Assembly: GCF_000314005.1 (NCBI RefSeq)
Contig: NZ_JH980292.1
Coordinates: 4,728,598 to 4,792,597 of the forward strand
DNA: 64,000 bases
Reading direction: 5' to 3'
Source: Spirulina subsalsa PCC 9445
Lineage (GTDB): Bacteria > Cyanobacteriota > Cyanobacteriia > Cyanobacteriales > Spirulinaceae
Numbering within the stretch: position 1 is the first letter of the stretch; every line of letters starts with the position of its first letter. The translations under genes were made by a program, and so were the position numbers. Of the stretch, positions 26,549-35,689 are shown in pieces. Under the pieces are notes generated by a model. That model was not told the DNA's origin. It did no database searches and was given only the letters and a program-made list of their open reading frames with translations.

Positions 26549-27100
26549 GTGCAATCCTCGATCGGCTCTGGACTCTGGCAAACTTTCCGCTTTTGGGGGG
26601 TGGGAGTCTCTCTCCTAACGCTTTTAACAGCTTGTGGTGAGGCTCCCGCCCCACCTTCGGCGGTGTCTCTCAATAGTTTGTATAATGACGAGCAACCTGC
26701 TTTAAGTGGAGATGGTCGTCTGTTGGCGTTTATTACCAATCGTAATGGGGGGACGGAAATTGCGGTTTATAACCTACAAACCCGGCAATTTGTACAATTA
26801 CGGGGGTTAAATCGGACGGGTGCGATCGCCCAAAGTCCAAGTCTGAGTCGCACGGGTCGTTATATTGTGTATTTAGTGAGCGATCGCGGTCGTCCAGTCA
26901 TTGCCCTTTATGATCAAGCCTTAGAACGGTCAGAAATCCTCAACAATAGTTATCGTCACTGGATTCGCAACCCTAAAATTAGCCCCGATGGTCGTTATAT
27001 TGTCTTTGAAACCTCCCGACGGGGACAATGGGATATTGAAGTGTTAGACCGTGGCCCCAACATTGAATTTGATATTGAGGATGGTAGTTTACTGCCATGA
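26549..27100 (+). CDS. TolB-like beta-propeller lipoprotein
   Basis: The frame begins with GTG 26549. A signal sequence ends in LLTLLTACGE, a lipobox with Cys about residue 29, so the mature protein should be lipid-anchored. Residues 45-170 contain three WD40-like/PD40 repeats (DEQPALSGDGRLLAFITNR, SPSLSRTGRYIVYLVS and NPKISPDGRYIVFETSR). This is only half of a usual six-blade propeller, so it may dimerise or act as a small binding module. A partial dispersed repeat (26517-26540) lies just upstream. The gene ends at a tnpB right-end relic. Confidence 0.8.
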   Translation: MQSSIGSGLWQTFRFWGVGVSLLTLLTACGEAPAPPSAVSLNSLYNDEQPALSGDGRLLAFITNRNGGTEIAVYNLQTRQFVQLRGLNRTGAIAQSPSLSRTGRYIVYLVSDRGRPVIALYDQALERSEILNNSYRHWIRNPKISPDGRYIVFETSRRGQWDIEVLDRGPNIEFDIEDGSLLP

Positions 27101-27148
27101 CCTCCTCCCGACGACATCCCCCAAAGGTACCGTGCCAGACTTCCCCCA
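27098..27148 (-). repeat. tnpB right-end-type relic D
   Basis: Read on the minus strand, GGGGGAAGTCTGGCACGGTACC (pieces at 27125-27147) is followed by GTCGTCGGGAGGAGGTCA. The flanks GGGAAG and GTCGGGAGG...GTCA match remnants B, C and E, but the stem is decayed. The stop codon of the TolB-like gene falls at its edge. Confidence 0.45.
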
Positions 27149-27180
27149 GCAAAAGCCAAGAGCAATATTCTTGAATCTTA

Positions 27181-27251
27181 AGCGGGTGAGGGGAATCGAA
27201 CCCCTATTATTAGCTTGGAAGGCTAAAGTTTTACCACTAAACTACACCCGC
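27181..27251 (-). tRNA. trnG-TCC: tRNA-Gly (anticodon TCC)
   Basis: On the minus strand the acceptor GCGGGTG pairs with CACCCGC, with a T discriminator. The D arm is TAGTTTAGTGGTAAAACTT, the anticodon arm TTTAGCCTTCCAAGCTAAT holds TCC, and the T arm GGGGTTCGATTCCCC is perfect. It is 71 bases, usual for this tRNA, and CCA is not encoded. Confidence 0.97.
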
Positions 27252-27384
27252 TGGTTTTTCACTGAATTATCACTATAGCACAAGACTGAGCCGCAGACAA
27301 CCCCTTGACCAACAATTTGGGTGCAAGCCCCATCATAAAAGTTTAGCGCAAGAAGGCTTTCTAGTTTAGCGGATCTGCGATAGG

Positions 27385-27582
27385 GTTGTGGAGTCAAGCG
27401 GCTTGTAGAAGAAGGATTGATCGGGGATGTCCCTAAAAAGCGGAAAGCCCCCACGCCATCGCACGGCACAAGGGGACGTACCAAGCAGAAATCTAGAACC
27501 ACCCGTAGAAGCAGGAAAGTCTCATCATGATCGGGGGAAGCCCACGCTGTACCGCTTGCGGTCAGCGTCGGGAGTAAGTCAC
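27385..27582 (+). pseudogene. tnpB 3' remnant E with right-end hairpin
   Basis: The frame GVKRLVEEGLIGDVPKKRK (from about 27387) and the later SRTTRRSRKVSS match the basic TnpB C-terminus of remnants A and B. A 60-base stretch between them has diverged. The hairpin ACGCTG-TA-CCGC-TT-GCGG-T-CAGCGT (27544-27568) follows, with flanks GGGGGAAGCCC and CGGGAGTAAGTCAC. The rest of the 27252-27647 gap shows no gene. Confidence 0.65.
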
Positions 27583-27647
27583 CTTCTCAGGAACAAGTCC
27601 CCTGCGGACTGTAGTGACAGATAGGGCTATTCTAGGGGATTGTTGCG

Positions 27648-27974
27648 ATGTCAGATATTTTCATTATGGTGCGAAATCAAAGAAATAACGCGCTGACCTC
27701 AATTAGTGGGATTCCGTTTGTTACTATGTTGGAGCAAACGGGAATAATATTAGGAACAGAAACGGTAGATTTAGTATACGCCGATGCAGGTTTTGATGAC
27801 TTACCCCAAGGACAGTACACTGTAATTGTCACCCATGAGAAGGTTACTCCTCAGTGGGTAAAACAGGATGTAGTCATTCAAGACATTGATGATGTTGTCT
27901 TATTAACGTTTATTTATTACGAACCTGAGCGAATTTTCCAGGGTGTAAAAGCGACTACCGAAAAACGATTATAA
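27648..27974 (+). CDS. Conserved hypothetical protein (108 aa)
   Basis: A soluble, beta-rich protein: SDIFIMVRNQRNNALTSISG, VDLVYADAGFDDLPQGQY, TVIVTHEKVTPQWVKQDV and DDVVLLTFIYYEPERIFQG. The alternating pattern suggests an immunoglobulin-like or carboxypeptidase-regulatory-like beta sandwich, but no family is recognised with confidence. It lies two bases upstream of the next small gene, so the two are very likely an operon. Confidence 0.65.
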   Translation: MSDIFIMVRNQRNNALTSISGIPFVTMLEQTGIILGTETVDLVYADAGFDDLPQGQYTVIVTHEKVTPQWVKQDVVIQDIDDVVLLTFIYYEPERIFQGVKATTEKRL

Positions 27975-27976
27975 CT

Positions 27977-28168
27977 ATGACCATTAAGAGCATTCCTTCC
28001 TATTCTATTAAGGCTTTTCGCTATCGCGTCCATTGTTTAGGACAGGAATTATGGCGGGAAAAAGATCCCCAATCTCGGGCAAATTTGGCGTTACAGTTAG
28101 CAGATGTTGCCACCAGTTTAGCCCGTTTAGAAGCCCAAGAATTAGAGCGTTTGCTTGAGGAAGATTGA
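27977..28168 (+). CDS. Small helical protein (63 aa)
   Basis: The protein begins MTIKSIPSYSIKAFRYRVHC. The rest is an amphipathic helix with many Leu, Ala and Glu (RANLALQLADVATSLARLEA), ending in an acidic stretch. There is no signal peptide or membrane helix. It is translationally close to the preceding gene (two-base gap), and the two may form a complex. No family is recognised. Confidence 0.6.
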   Translation: MTIKSIPSYSIKAFRYRVHCLGQELWREKDPQSRANLALQLADVATSLARLEAQELERLLEED

Positions 28169-28216
28169 GTGAAGCGAGCCACCCCAACCGCAAGGGATGG
28201 GGAATTTTTGGGAATT

Positions 28217-28272
28217 TTTTTTAACAAAAATGTTGCGCAATTCCCCGTCCTCACCAAGAGAGGGAGGGGATG
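28217..28272 (+). repeat. Partial IS200-like element end, copy 3
   Basis: TTTAACAAAAATGTTGCGCAATTCCCC and the following GAGGGAGGGGATGG match one end of the elements at 1586-1830 and 42075-42373. Only about 56 bases remain. It lies in the gap between the 63-residue gene and gltD. The rest of that gap (28273-28567) is the gltD leader, and no riboswitch or NtcA site can be recognised in it. Confidence 0.55.
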
Positions 28273-28567
28273 GATAGCACACCAGCCAACTGAGCGACAG
28301 TAAATCCAAAGGCAGCATTATAACACAATTAACCGCGAAAGTCAAAGCCAATAAACTTAAAAAAATCTTAAGAAAGTAACAAGAATTAACAGATTTCTCC
28401 GGCAAAATCTAAAACTTTGTTGCAGAAATGAAGCCCTTCCCAACAAACTGGCTAAACTGACTAAGTAACCCCATTCTGAATAGAGAATTGGTCAAACTAA
28501 GACTTGATCAAGGGGAATCGACCATTCACTGACCTTCACTATAGAGGACACACTAGAGGATATAACT

Positions 28568-30049
28568 ATGGGAAAACCAACGGGTTTTATTGAATATCTA
28601 CGCGAAGTCCCCTCAGAACTCTCCCCTTCAGAACGTATTCAAAACTGGGACGAGTTCCATTTATCCATGCCCGAGGAGAAACTCCGCACCCAAAGTGCGC
28701 GGTGTATGGACTGTGGAACGCCCTTCTGCCATACAGGTACAATTATTAGTGGGATGGCCAGTGGTTGCCCGATCAATAACCTAATTCCCGAGTGGAATGA
28801 TTTAGTGTATCGGGGTTTGTGGGAAGAAGCCCTCGATCGTCTGCACAAAACCAATAATTTCCCCGAATTTACTGGCCGTGTGTGTCCCGCCCCCTGTGAG
28901 GGATCTTGTGTGTTAGGGATTCATAACCCCCCTGTTACTATTAAGAATATTGAATGTTCTATTGTTGACAAAGGTTGGGATGAAGGTTGGATCACCGCAG
29001 AACCGCCCAGCAAACGAACCGGGAAAAAAGTGGCTATTGTCGGATCGGGTCCAGCAGGTTTAGCCGCCGCTGCTCAGTTGAATAAAGCCGGGCATTGGGT
29101 CACAGTGTATGAACGGGCAGATCGTCCCGGTGGATTGTTAATGTATGGCATTCCTAATATGAAACTGGATAAGCGGGACGTGGTGTTACGTCGAATTGAA
29201 CTCCTCGAACAAGAAGGGATTAAGTTTGTTTGTAATACCGAAATCGGCAAAGATTTATCGGCCGAAACCTTGCTCAATGAATATGATGCCGTTGTGCTTT
29301 GTACTGGAGCAACAAAACCCCGAGATTTACCCATTGAAGGGCGGGAACTATCGGGGATTCACTTTGCTATGGAGTTCTTAACGGCGAACACACAAACCTT
29401 GCTCGATGGAACCGGAATTCCCCCCATTTCGGCACAGGGGAAAGATGTAGTGATTATCGGGGGGGGTGATACGGGAACTGACTGTGTGGGAACTTCGATT
29501 CGTCATGGCTGCAACAGCTTAGTTCAGTTGGAAATTATGCCTAAACCCCCCAACGAACGGGCGGCGAATAATCCCTGGCCGGAGTGGCCGAAGGTTTATC
29601 GGATGGACTATGGTCAAGAGGAAGCGGCCGCTAAGTTTGGCGATGATCCTCGTTTTTACCTGACGACGGCCACGAAGTTTGAGGGGGACGAACAAGGTCA
29701 GGTGAAGGCCGTGCATACGGTGGATATTGAATGGCAGAAGGACGAACAAGGTCGTTTTAGCCCAAAACCGATTGCGGGAACTGAAAAGGTGATTCCTACC
29801 CAGTTGGTGTTACTGGCGATGGGTTTCTTGGGACCAGAACAACCATTGTTAGATGCCCTGGGACTGGAACGAGATGCCCGCAGTAATGTTAAGGCAGACT
29901 ATGGGCAGTATGAAACCAGTTTACCCGGTGTGTTTGCGGCGGGGGATTGTCGGCGTGGTCAAAGTTTGGTCGTGTGGGCGATTAATGAGGGGCGGGGTGT
30001 TGCCCGTCAGTGTGACCTGTATCTGATGGGAGCTTCGGATCTACCGTAG
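28568..30049 (+). CDS. gltD: Glutamate synthase small subunit
   Basis: The 493-residue protein is the electron-input subunit of glutamate synthase. It passes electrons from NAD(P)H through FAD and Fe-S clusters to the large subunit. Cys 46, 49, 54 and 67 ([16 protein letters not shown]) and Cys 106, 110 and 114 ([10 protein letters not shown]) are the cluster ligands. The FAD site is [13 protein letters not shown] and the NAD(P)H site is [11 protein letters not shown]. The closing [19 protein letters not shown] is typical. No gltB lies nearby. Many cyanobacteria also have ferredoxin-type GltS, so this would be the pyridine-nucleotide version. Confidence 0.95.
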   Translation: MGKPTGFIEYLREVPSELSPSERIQNWDEFHLSMPEEKLRTQSARCMDCGTPFCHTGTIISGMASGCPINNLIPEWNDLVYRGLWEEALDRLHKTNNFPEFTGRVCPAPCEGSCVLGIHNPPVTIKNIECSIVDKGWDEGWITAEPPSKRTGKKVAIVGSGPAGLAAAAQLNKAGHWVTVYERADRPGGLLMYGIPNMKLDKRDVVLRRIELLEQEGIKFVCNTEIGKDLSAETLLNEYDAVVLCTGATKPRDLPIEGRELSGIHFAMEFLTANTQTLLDGTGIPPISAQGKDVVIIGGGDTGTDCVGTSIRHGCNSLVQLEIMPKPPNERAANNPWPEWPKVYRMDYGQEEAAAKFGDDPRFYLTTATKFEGDEQGQVKAVHTVDIEWQKDEQGRFSPKPIAGTEKVIPTQLVLLAMGFLGPEQPLLDALGLERDARSNVKADYGQYETSLPGVFAAGDCRRGQSLVVWAINEGRGVARQCDLYLMGASDLP

Positions 30050-30091
30050 CTTTTACTGATTATTTGTTTTATTGATTTTTGGAGGGATTGG

Positions 30092-30304
30092 ATGATGTTA
30101 TTATCTCCGCGCAAGGTTTACCATAATTTGGCGTTGTTGGAAAAGGTAGATGTGGCGACGAGCGCCCTTTACCGTCAACAGGCCCAAGAGGTGTTAGCGG
30201 ATGAGTCGGTTAGTTTGACTTGGCGGCAGGCGATCGCACATCGTTTGAATGACGCGAATCATCGTCTGGAACTCAAGGTGGTGAGTCCTAACGATAGTTA
30301 CTAA
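30092..30304 (+). CDS. Small conserved hypothetical protein (70 aa)
   Basis: The start ATG 30092 follows a strong GGAGGG ribosome-binding site at 30081. The protein is mostly helical: SPRKVYHNLALLEKVDVATS, YRQQAQEVLADESVSLTWRQ and AHRLNDANHRLELKVV. It has no membrane segment. It lies 42 bases after gltD and is probably in the same transcript. No family is recognised. Confidence 0.65.
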   Translation: MMLLSPRKVYHNLALLEKVDVATSALYRQQAQEVLADESVSLTWRQAIAHRLNDANHRLELKVVSPNDSY

Positions 30305-30312
30305 TCAAAGAC

Positions 30313-30333
30313 GGGGATTCTTCATTCATAGAC
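30313..30333 (-). repeat. Short tnpB right-end relic F
   Basis: GGGGATTCTTCATTCATAGA here is the exact reverse complement of 13934-13953 in the right end of tnpB remnant A. Only the 5' half of the terminal hairpin remains. It begins eight bases after the stop codon of the 70-residue gene. Confidence 0.55.
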
Positions 30334-30447
30334 TCGCCATAATTTGGCAGGATTTCTCCAACCAAACTAGAGGGCAAATCTTCTGAAGCGTTTGGGGTGT
30401 GGCAGAATTGATAATTAATTCCCCACACCCCCTATTCCTCATCCCCT

Positions 30448-32352
30448 ATGACAAAACCCAACTTTCAAGACGAATTCGACATCATCGTAATCGGAGGCGG
30501 TCATTCCGGTTGTGAAGCCGCCCTAGCCGCCGCCCGCTTAGGCTGTCGGACTCTCATGCTCACCCTCAACCTCGATAAAATCGCCTGGCAACCCTGCAAT
30601 CCCGCCGTCGGAGGCCCCGCTAAATCCCAACTGACCCATGAAATCGATGCCTTGGGCGGGGAAATCGGGAAAATGGCCGACCGTACCTACCTCCAAAAGC
30701 GCGTTCTCAATATCTCTCGCGGCCCCGCCGTTTGGGCCTTGCGCGCTCAAACCGATAAACGACAATATGCCCGCGTGATGAAAAATATTGTCGAACATCA
30801 AGAAAACTTGGTCATCCGTGAAGGCATGGCCACCGACCTCATCCTAGGCAAAAACCAAGAAATCCTAGGCCTAGAAACCTATTTCGGAACCTGTTTCGCG
30901 GCCAAAGCCGTTGTTCTCACCACCGGAACCTTTTTAGGGGGGAAAATTTGGGTCGGGACTAAATCCATGCCAGCCGGACGCGCTGGGGAATTTGCCGCCG
31001 TCGGTCTGACCGAAACCCTCAATAAACTAGGCTTTGAAACCGGACGACTCAAAACCGGAACCCCCGCCCGCGTCGATAAACGCTCGGCGGACTACTCCAA
31101 AATGGAAGTCCAACCCCCTGATGAACAAGTCCGTTGGTTCAGCTTTGACCCAGAGGTGTGGGTTGAGCAAGAACAAATGAATTGCTATCTCACCCGCACC
31201 ACCCCAGAAACTCATCGTTTAATTCGGGAAAACCTGCACCTTTCCCCAGTTTATGGGGGCTTTATTGATGCCAAAGGCCCTCGCTATTGTCCCAGTATTG
31301 AGGACAAAATCGTGCGTTTTGCCGATAAGGAATCTCACCAGATATTCATTGAACCGGAAGGCCGAGATATCCCAGAACTGTATATTCAAGGCTTCTCAAC
31401 AGGTTTACCGGAAACCTTACAATTGGCGATGTTACGCAGTTTACCCGGCCTAGAAAACTGTGTAATGTTGCGCCCTGCCTATGCGGTGGAATATGACTAT
31501 CTCCCGGCGACTCAGTGTTATCCAACCCTGATGACTAAGTATATTGAGGGGCTATTTTCGGCGGGACAAATTAACGGGACAACGGGTTATGAAGAAGCGG
31601 CCGCTCAGGGGATTGTGGCGGGCATTAATGCGGTGCGTTTTGTCCGAGGGGAGCAGATGATTGTTTTTCCTCGGGAGCAAAGTTATTTAGGAACGTTAAT
31701 TGATGATTTATGTACAAAAGATTTGCGTGAACCCTACCGGATGTTAACCTCTCGGTCTGAATATCGGCTCTTGTTACGGTCTGATAATGCCGATCAACGG
31801 TTAACGCCTATTGGTCGAAAAATCGGCTTAATTGATGACCGTCGCTGGGCATTATTTACGGAAAAATATGCCAAAATTGCGGCGGAAAAAGAACGGCTAC
31901 AAACCACTCGGGTTAAGGAGAATGACCCGGTAGGATTGAAAATTGTGGCGGATACTCAGCAAAAAATTAAGGGGTCTATTACCCTAGGAGATTTACTCCG
32001 TCGTCCCGGTTTCCACTATGAGCATTTAGAACAGTATGGCTTAGGAGATACTGGGTTAAAACAAGCGGAAAAGGAAGGGGCGGAAATTGATCTTAAATAT
32101 TCCGGTTATATCCAACGTCAGCAAAATCAAATTGATGAAATTGCTCGTCATGCCAATAAAAAACTACCGGAAGATTTGGACTACATGATGATTGATACTT
32201 TGTCAATGGAAGCCCGAGAAAAATTAACAAAAGTTCGTCCTTTAACGGTGGGTCAGGCTTCTCGCACGGGGGGCGTTAATCCGGCGGATGTTAACGCTTT
32301 GTTGATTTATTTAGAGGTACAAAATCGTCAGGCTGTAGCGGGGGCGAAATAA
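30448..32352 (+). CDS. mnmG: tRNA uridine-34 5-carboxymethylaminomethyl synthase subunit MnmG (GidA)
   Basis: The 634-residue FAD enzyme works with MnmE (GTPase) to modify uridine 34 of several tRNAs using methylene-THF. The N-terminal FAD motif is [19 protein letters not shown] (about residue 15). The [14 protein letters not shown] region, [13 protein letters not shown] and the [20 protein letters not shown]-binding stretch are all present. The C-terminal helical domain binds MnmE and tRNA. The length is normal. It is preceded by a short leader with a decayed IS end and followed by a possible intron fragment. Confidence 0.96.
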   Translation: MTKPNFQDEFDIIVIGGGHSGCEAALAAARLGCRTLMLTLNLDKIAWQPCNPAVGGPAKSQLTHEIDALGGEIGKMADRTYLQKRVLNISRGPAVWALRAQTDKRQYARVMKNIVEHQENLVIREGMATDLILGKNQEILGLETYFGTCFAAKAVVLTTGTFLGGKIWVGTKSMPAGRAGEFAAVGLTETLNKLGFETGRLKTGTPARVDKRSADYSKMEVQPPDEQVRWFSFDPEVWVEQEQMNCYLTRTTPETHRLIRENLHLSPVYGGFIDAKGPRYCPSIEDKIVRFADKESHQIFIEPEGRDIPELYIQGFSTGLPETLQLAMLRSLPGLENCVMLRPAYAVEYDYLPATQCYPTLMTKYIEGLFSAGQINGTTGYEEAAAQGIVAGINAVRFVRGEQMIVFPREQSYLGTLIDDLCTKDLREPYRMLTSRSEYRLLLRSDNADQRLTPIGRKIGLIDDRRWALFTEKYAKIAAEKERLQTTRVKENDPVGLKIVADTQQKIKGSITLGDLLRRPGFHYEHLEQYGLGDTGLKQAEKEGAEIDLKYSGYIQRQQNQIDEIARHANKKLPEDLDYMMIDTLSMEAREKLTKVRPLTVGQASRTGGVNPADVNALLIYLEVQNRQAVAGAK

Positions 32353-32535
32353 TCGGTTCTATGAGGGGGGATTCATGGATTCCCCCCAAGATAGGGGCTG
32401 AAACTCTACAATCTCTCTCCCAGTCTCGGCGAAGGAATTTTAGGGCGTACTCCATTGTTGCTGAAAGAGTTATATAATAGAAAGAATGGGTCATCTGCTG
32501 GGTTGATTTATTCGGTTAAGTTCTATGAATAAATA

Positions 32536-32590
32536 AAGTGAAAGTCTTACACGGTTGTATGTGGGGGGACTCCCCCCACACCCCCCAATA
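32536..32590 (+). other. Possible 3' end of a group II intron (domain V/VI relic)
   Basis: AAGTGAAAGTCTTACACGGT (32536-32555) resembles the conserved 3' half of group II intron domain V (consensus AAGTGAAAGTTTCACACGGTT). It is followed by a hairpin GTGGGGGG-ACT-CCCCCCAC (32561-32579) in the place of domain VI. The 5' half of domain V, all upstream domains and any reverse transcriptase are absent. It could be a chance likeness. Confidence 0.35.
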
Positions 32591-32631
32591 AGCAGACTCC
32601 CTACCCTATCACTGTATTCTCCACAAAACCC

Positions 32632-32931
32632 ATGTTAGAACAAGCTAGACACATCTATCAGAGAACCTCTCCCGCTAAAGCCATTGCTTTGGGGATTGGT
32701 GCGCTCGTCTTAGCCCCTACTGTCGCCTCATTACTAAAACCTGTGGCTAAGGCAACCATTAAAACGGGTTTGGTTTTATACGATAAAACGAAAGGAACTA
32801 TTGCCGAGGCCGGAGAAGTTTTGGGGGATATTGTGGCGGAAGCTAAGGCGGAAGTGGTGGCGGAACAAGCCCAAAAAGAATCCCAAAATGCTCAACTGAC
32901 AAGTCAAGCGAGTGGCGGTGAATTGTCTTAG
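32632..32931 (+). CDS. DUF5132-like small membrane protein 1
   Basis: The 99-residue protein has a short basic N-terminus and one or two membrane segments (AIALGIGALVLAPTVASLL). A LKPVAKATIKTGLVLYDKTK segment, shared with its neighbour at 33026-33274, is followed by a charged helical end (VLGDIVAEAKAEVVAEQAQK). DUF5132-like proteins accompany HMA2-type metal ATPases in cyanobacteria. PacL proteins of mycobacteria are small one-helix partners of metal ATPases, and a similar scaffold role is an inference. A terminator hairpin follows at 32971. Confidence 0.7.
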   Translation: MLEQARHIYQRTSPAKAIALGIGALVLAPTVASLLKPVAKATIKTGLVLYDKTKGTIAEAGEVLGDIVAEAKAEVVAEQAQKESQNAQLTSQASGGELS

Positions 32932-32970
32932 TTCTTGATTGTTTTTTACCAGTTTTCCAATCAATTTTAG

Positions 32971-33013
32971 AGGAGTAGAATGTGCCAACACACTTTCGTT
33001 CTACTCCTTTTTT
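32971..33013 (+). terminator. Rho-independent terminator
   Basis: A ten-pair stem, AGGAGTAGAA (32971-32980) with TTCTACTCCT (32999-33008), is followed by five T. It ends transcription of the DUF5132-like gene at 32632 and stands tail to tail with the minus-strand gene at 33026. Confidence 0.85.
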
Positions 33014-33025
33014 GTGTTGGTTGGC

Positions 33026-33274
33026 CTAGGATGCGCTACGGGACGCATTTCCTGCCGATTTAGGGGCTTGGGACTCCTGATAGAGAGATAAGCCACTTTT
33101 GATAATTCCTTTCAATACGGGTTTACCGAGTTTGACGGCGGCTGGTAAAACAATTGTTCCGGCGACGAGCGCTCCTAAGCCGAGTAGGGCGGTGGGGCTG
33201 CCTGTCTGACGATCTTCGATCATTTCCCTTAAATGGAAGGTTAAAACAGATTTATCCCAGTGAATCAATGACAT
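33026..33274 (-). CDS. DUF5132-like small membrane protein 2
   Basis: The 82-residue frame starts MSLIHWDKSVLTFHLREMIE. A likely internal start gives MIEDRQTGSPTALLGLGALV. The membrane segment GLGALVAGTIVLPAAVKLG is followed by KPVLKGIIKSGLSLYQESQ, clearly related to LKPVAKATIKTGLVLYDK in the protein encoded at 32632. It is on the strand of the metal ATPase and 113 bases downstream of it in the direction away from its start. It may be part of the same transcript. Confidence 0.7.
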   Translation of the reverse strand: MSLIHWDKSVLTFHLREMIEDRQTGSPTALLGLGALVAGTIVLPAAVKLGKPVLKGIIKSGLSLYQESQAPKSAGNASRSAS

Positions 33275-33387
33275 GGTTAAGCGCGAGTATAGAATGGGTA
33301 AAGAGTAATTTAAAGCTTGGGGAGAGTTCCCCTTTGCTCCATATTATTGCATAAGTTTCTCAACAATTAACCGAGATCAGGAAAGAT

Positions 33388-35586
33388 TTACAGGACTATA
33401 TTGGTTTCGATGTGATGCTGGACGAGGGGGCGTAAACTGTTCAATCCGGCGGCGATCGCGGTTCCATTGTGGATAATCGTTGCCCAGAGGGGATTGAGTC
33501 CCACCGTTGCCGCCAAACCTAAGCCCAAGAGATTGGGCGCTACAACTAAAAAGGTATTCTGTTCAATCAAAGCGCGAGTTTCTTGGGCAATGGCGATCGC
33601 CTCCAAAACACTCCCGAGATCATTATTCATCAACACCACATCCGCCGTTTCCCGCGCCACATCTGACCCATCCTCAAAAGAAATCGACACATCCGCATAG
33701 GCCAAAGCCACCGAATCATTCAACCCATCCCCCACAAAAGCCACCGTCCGCCCGCCCCGGTGCAAATCCCGCACAATCTTCGCCTTGTCCTCCGGAAACG
33801 CCTCCCCATGCACCTGAGAGGGCGGAATATTCAACACCTGAGCCACCTCCCGCGCCCGTTGTTGCTTATCCCCCGTCAAGAGATGAATCCTCATCCCATA
33901 GTCCTCCTGCAACTTCTGAATCACCCGCGCACTCTCCGGCCGGAGGGGATCCGTGAACTGCATCACCCCCTCCAACCTGCCATCACAGGCCAGATAAATC
34001 AACGAGAACCACTCCGAAAGACCGCCCAGGGGAAAAACATCCTTTTGGGCCTCTCCCCAGTCCAAGCCCTGTAAATCCCCCAGCACCACACCCTGTTCTT
34101 GTAAAAACTTCTCACTCCCCACCAACACCCACACCCCATCAACCACCGCATCCATGCCTAACCCCAGTTCATAATGCCAGTGATCCCGAGGTAACAGATC
34201 AACCCCCTGCCCTTGGGCATACTCTACAACCGCCTCAGCGATGGGATGGGTAATTCTCTGTTCCGCCGAAGCCGCCAACTGAGCCAAACGCTCAAAGGAA
34301 AAACGGTCAGTCAGTCGCCCCAACCCTACCACCTTAACCTGACCTTGGGTGAGGGTTCCGGTTTTATCAAAAACCACCGTATCCACTTCCGCTAATAACT
34401 CCAACGTCCGCCCACTACGGACTAAAATCCCGTGACGGGTAGTATGACTTAAGGCCCCTAAAAAGGCCGTCGGCATCGATACCCGAATCCCCGTCACAAA
34501 ATCCAACGTTAGAATCGAAGCCGCCCGCGCTGCGTCTTGGGTCGTCAGCCACACCAACCCCGCTAAGGTCAGAGAGGGCAGAATCAACCGATCCGCCACC
34601 TTAGCCGCATAGTTCGCCATACGGGTATCATGGACGGGGGCTTTTTGTAATAACTCAATACTGGCGGCCGCCCGGGTTTTTTCTCCCACCCGCTCACAAG
34701 TTAGGCGAATTTGACCAGACCGGACTAGGGTAGAAGCATAAACTAAGGTACCAGGCACCGCCACAATGGGCATAGATTCCCCGGTGAGTTGTTGCTGGTC
34801 AATGGTCGCTTCTCCTTTGATGACAACCCCATCCACGGGAATCCGTTCTCCGGGATAAACCACCACCGTTTCCCCCACCTGCACCGCATTACTGGGGATT
34901 TGGGTAATTTGTGCGTCTCGTTCCACCCAAGCAAAACGCCCAATGGTATCTAACAAGTCGGCTGTTTCCTTTTCTGTCGAACGGGCGGTTTTTTCTCGGA
35001 TCAAGTCCCCCAGTTCATGGAGGGTAATCACGAGGGAGGGGGTGATTAATTTGCCTTGAAAACTGCTTAAAATCAGGGCGAGGAAGTCCAGACCGTCAAT
35101 ATTTAGTTTTCGGTCTACCCATAAGCTCTTAAAGGCTCGTTGGGAAACGGGAAAGGCGGCGGCAACGAGGGCGGCACGGGCGAAGAAGCGTAGGGGTAAG
35201 CTTGCCCATCGGTAACTGGCAAAGGCTAAGAGGGTGGCTGTGGTGGGTAGGGCGAGACTAGACCATTGTTCTAGACCCTCGAAGCGGGGGGGATTAAGTT
35301 TGGGGGGGGATGGGAGGAGGGGGAACGCCTCAAGGACGGGTTGCAAGACTTGCCAAAATCGCCGACAAACTTCTGTCGGGTCTGAGGTGGAGTGATAAAT
35401 CACCACGGAGGCGGCGGAGGGGTTAATTCGGCAGTTTTCCACCCAAGATTGTAGGCGTAACTTGGCCTGTAAGGACTCGGTGAGGGGCTTATTTTTTTGG
35501 ACTTGCGGCACTCGTAAGCGTACCCGACCGGGGACGGTGTGAATGAGGGTGGGGGCGGTTAGGTCAGGGGAGGAGGGGGAGGACAT
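33388..35586 (-). CDS. Heavy-metal-type P-type ATPase lacking the CPC motif
   Basis: The 732-residue membrane pump has an N-terminal HMA-like domain (LIHTVPGRVRLRVP, about residues 14-27) without the CxxC metal site. TGES (268-271) is the actuator motif. The phosphorylated Asp is D407 in VFDKTGTLTQG, and GDGLNDSVALA closes the P domain. In the ion-binding helix the usual CPC/SPC is replaced by SMPTAFLG (MPT at 371-373), so transport cannot use the standard Cys pair. The same arrangement is seen in ATPases that travel with HMA2 proteins, whose metals are poorly known. The HMA2 gene lies upstream. Confidence 0.88.
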   Translation of the reverse strand: MSSPSSPDLTAPTLIHTVPGRVRLRVPQVQKNKPLTESLQAKLRLQSWVENCRINPSAASVVIYHSTSDPTEVCRRFWQVLQPVLEAFPLLPSPPKLNPPRFEGLEQWSSLALPTTATLLAFASYRWASLPLRFFARAALVAAAFPVSQRAFKSLWVDRKLNIDGLDFLALILSSFQGKLITPSLVITLHELGDLIREKTARSTEKETADLLDTIGRFAWVERDAQITQIPSNAVQVGETVVVYPGERIPVDGVVIKGEATIDQQQLTGESMPIVAVPGTLVYASTLVRSGQIRLTCERVGEKTRAAASIELLQKAPVHDTRMANYAAKVADRLILPSLTLAGLVWLTTQDAARAASILTLDFVTGIRVSMPTAFLGALSHTTRHGILVRSGRTLELLAEVDTVVFDKTGTLTQGQVKVVGLGRLTDRFSFERLAQLAASAEQRITHPIAEAVVEYAQGQGVDLLPRDHWHYELGLGMDAVVDGVWVLVGSEKFLQEQGVVLGDLQGLDWGEAQKDVFPLGGLSEWFSLIYLACDGRLEGVMQFTDPLRPESARVIQKLQEDYGMRIHLLTGDKQQRAREVAQVLNIPPSQVHGEAFPEDKAKIVRDLHRGGRTVAFVGDGLNDSVALAYADVSISFEDGSDVARETADVVLMNNDLGSVLEAIAIAQETRALIEQNTFLVVAPNLLGLGLAATVGLNPLWATIIHNGTAIAAGLNSLRPLVQHHIETNIVL

Positions 35587-35689
35587 GAGGGGGGGAGGGG
35601 GAGCAGGGGAGTGGGGAGTGGGGGGTAGGGAGTGGGGGGTAGGGAGAGGGGGAATTAAGACTTATTCCCTATTCCCTGTTCCCTATTCC

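Noticed and set aside
25791-26654. Long minus-strand and alternate-frame ORFs opposite ycf66
   Set aside because: They arise from the Arg/Ser/Pro low-complexity tail of Ycf66 and show no domain.
28400-28567. glnA-type glutamine riboswitch or NtcA box before gltD
   Set aside because: Neither the conserved glutamine-aptamer sequence nor a GTA-N8-TAC box could be found.
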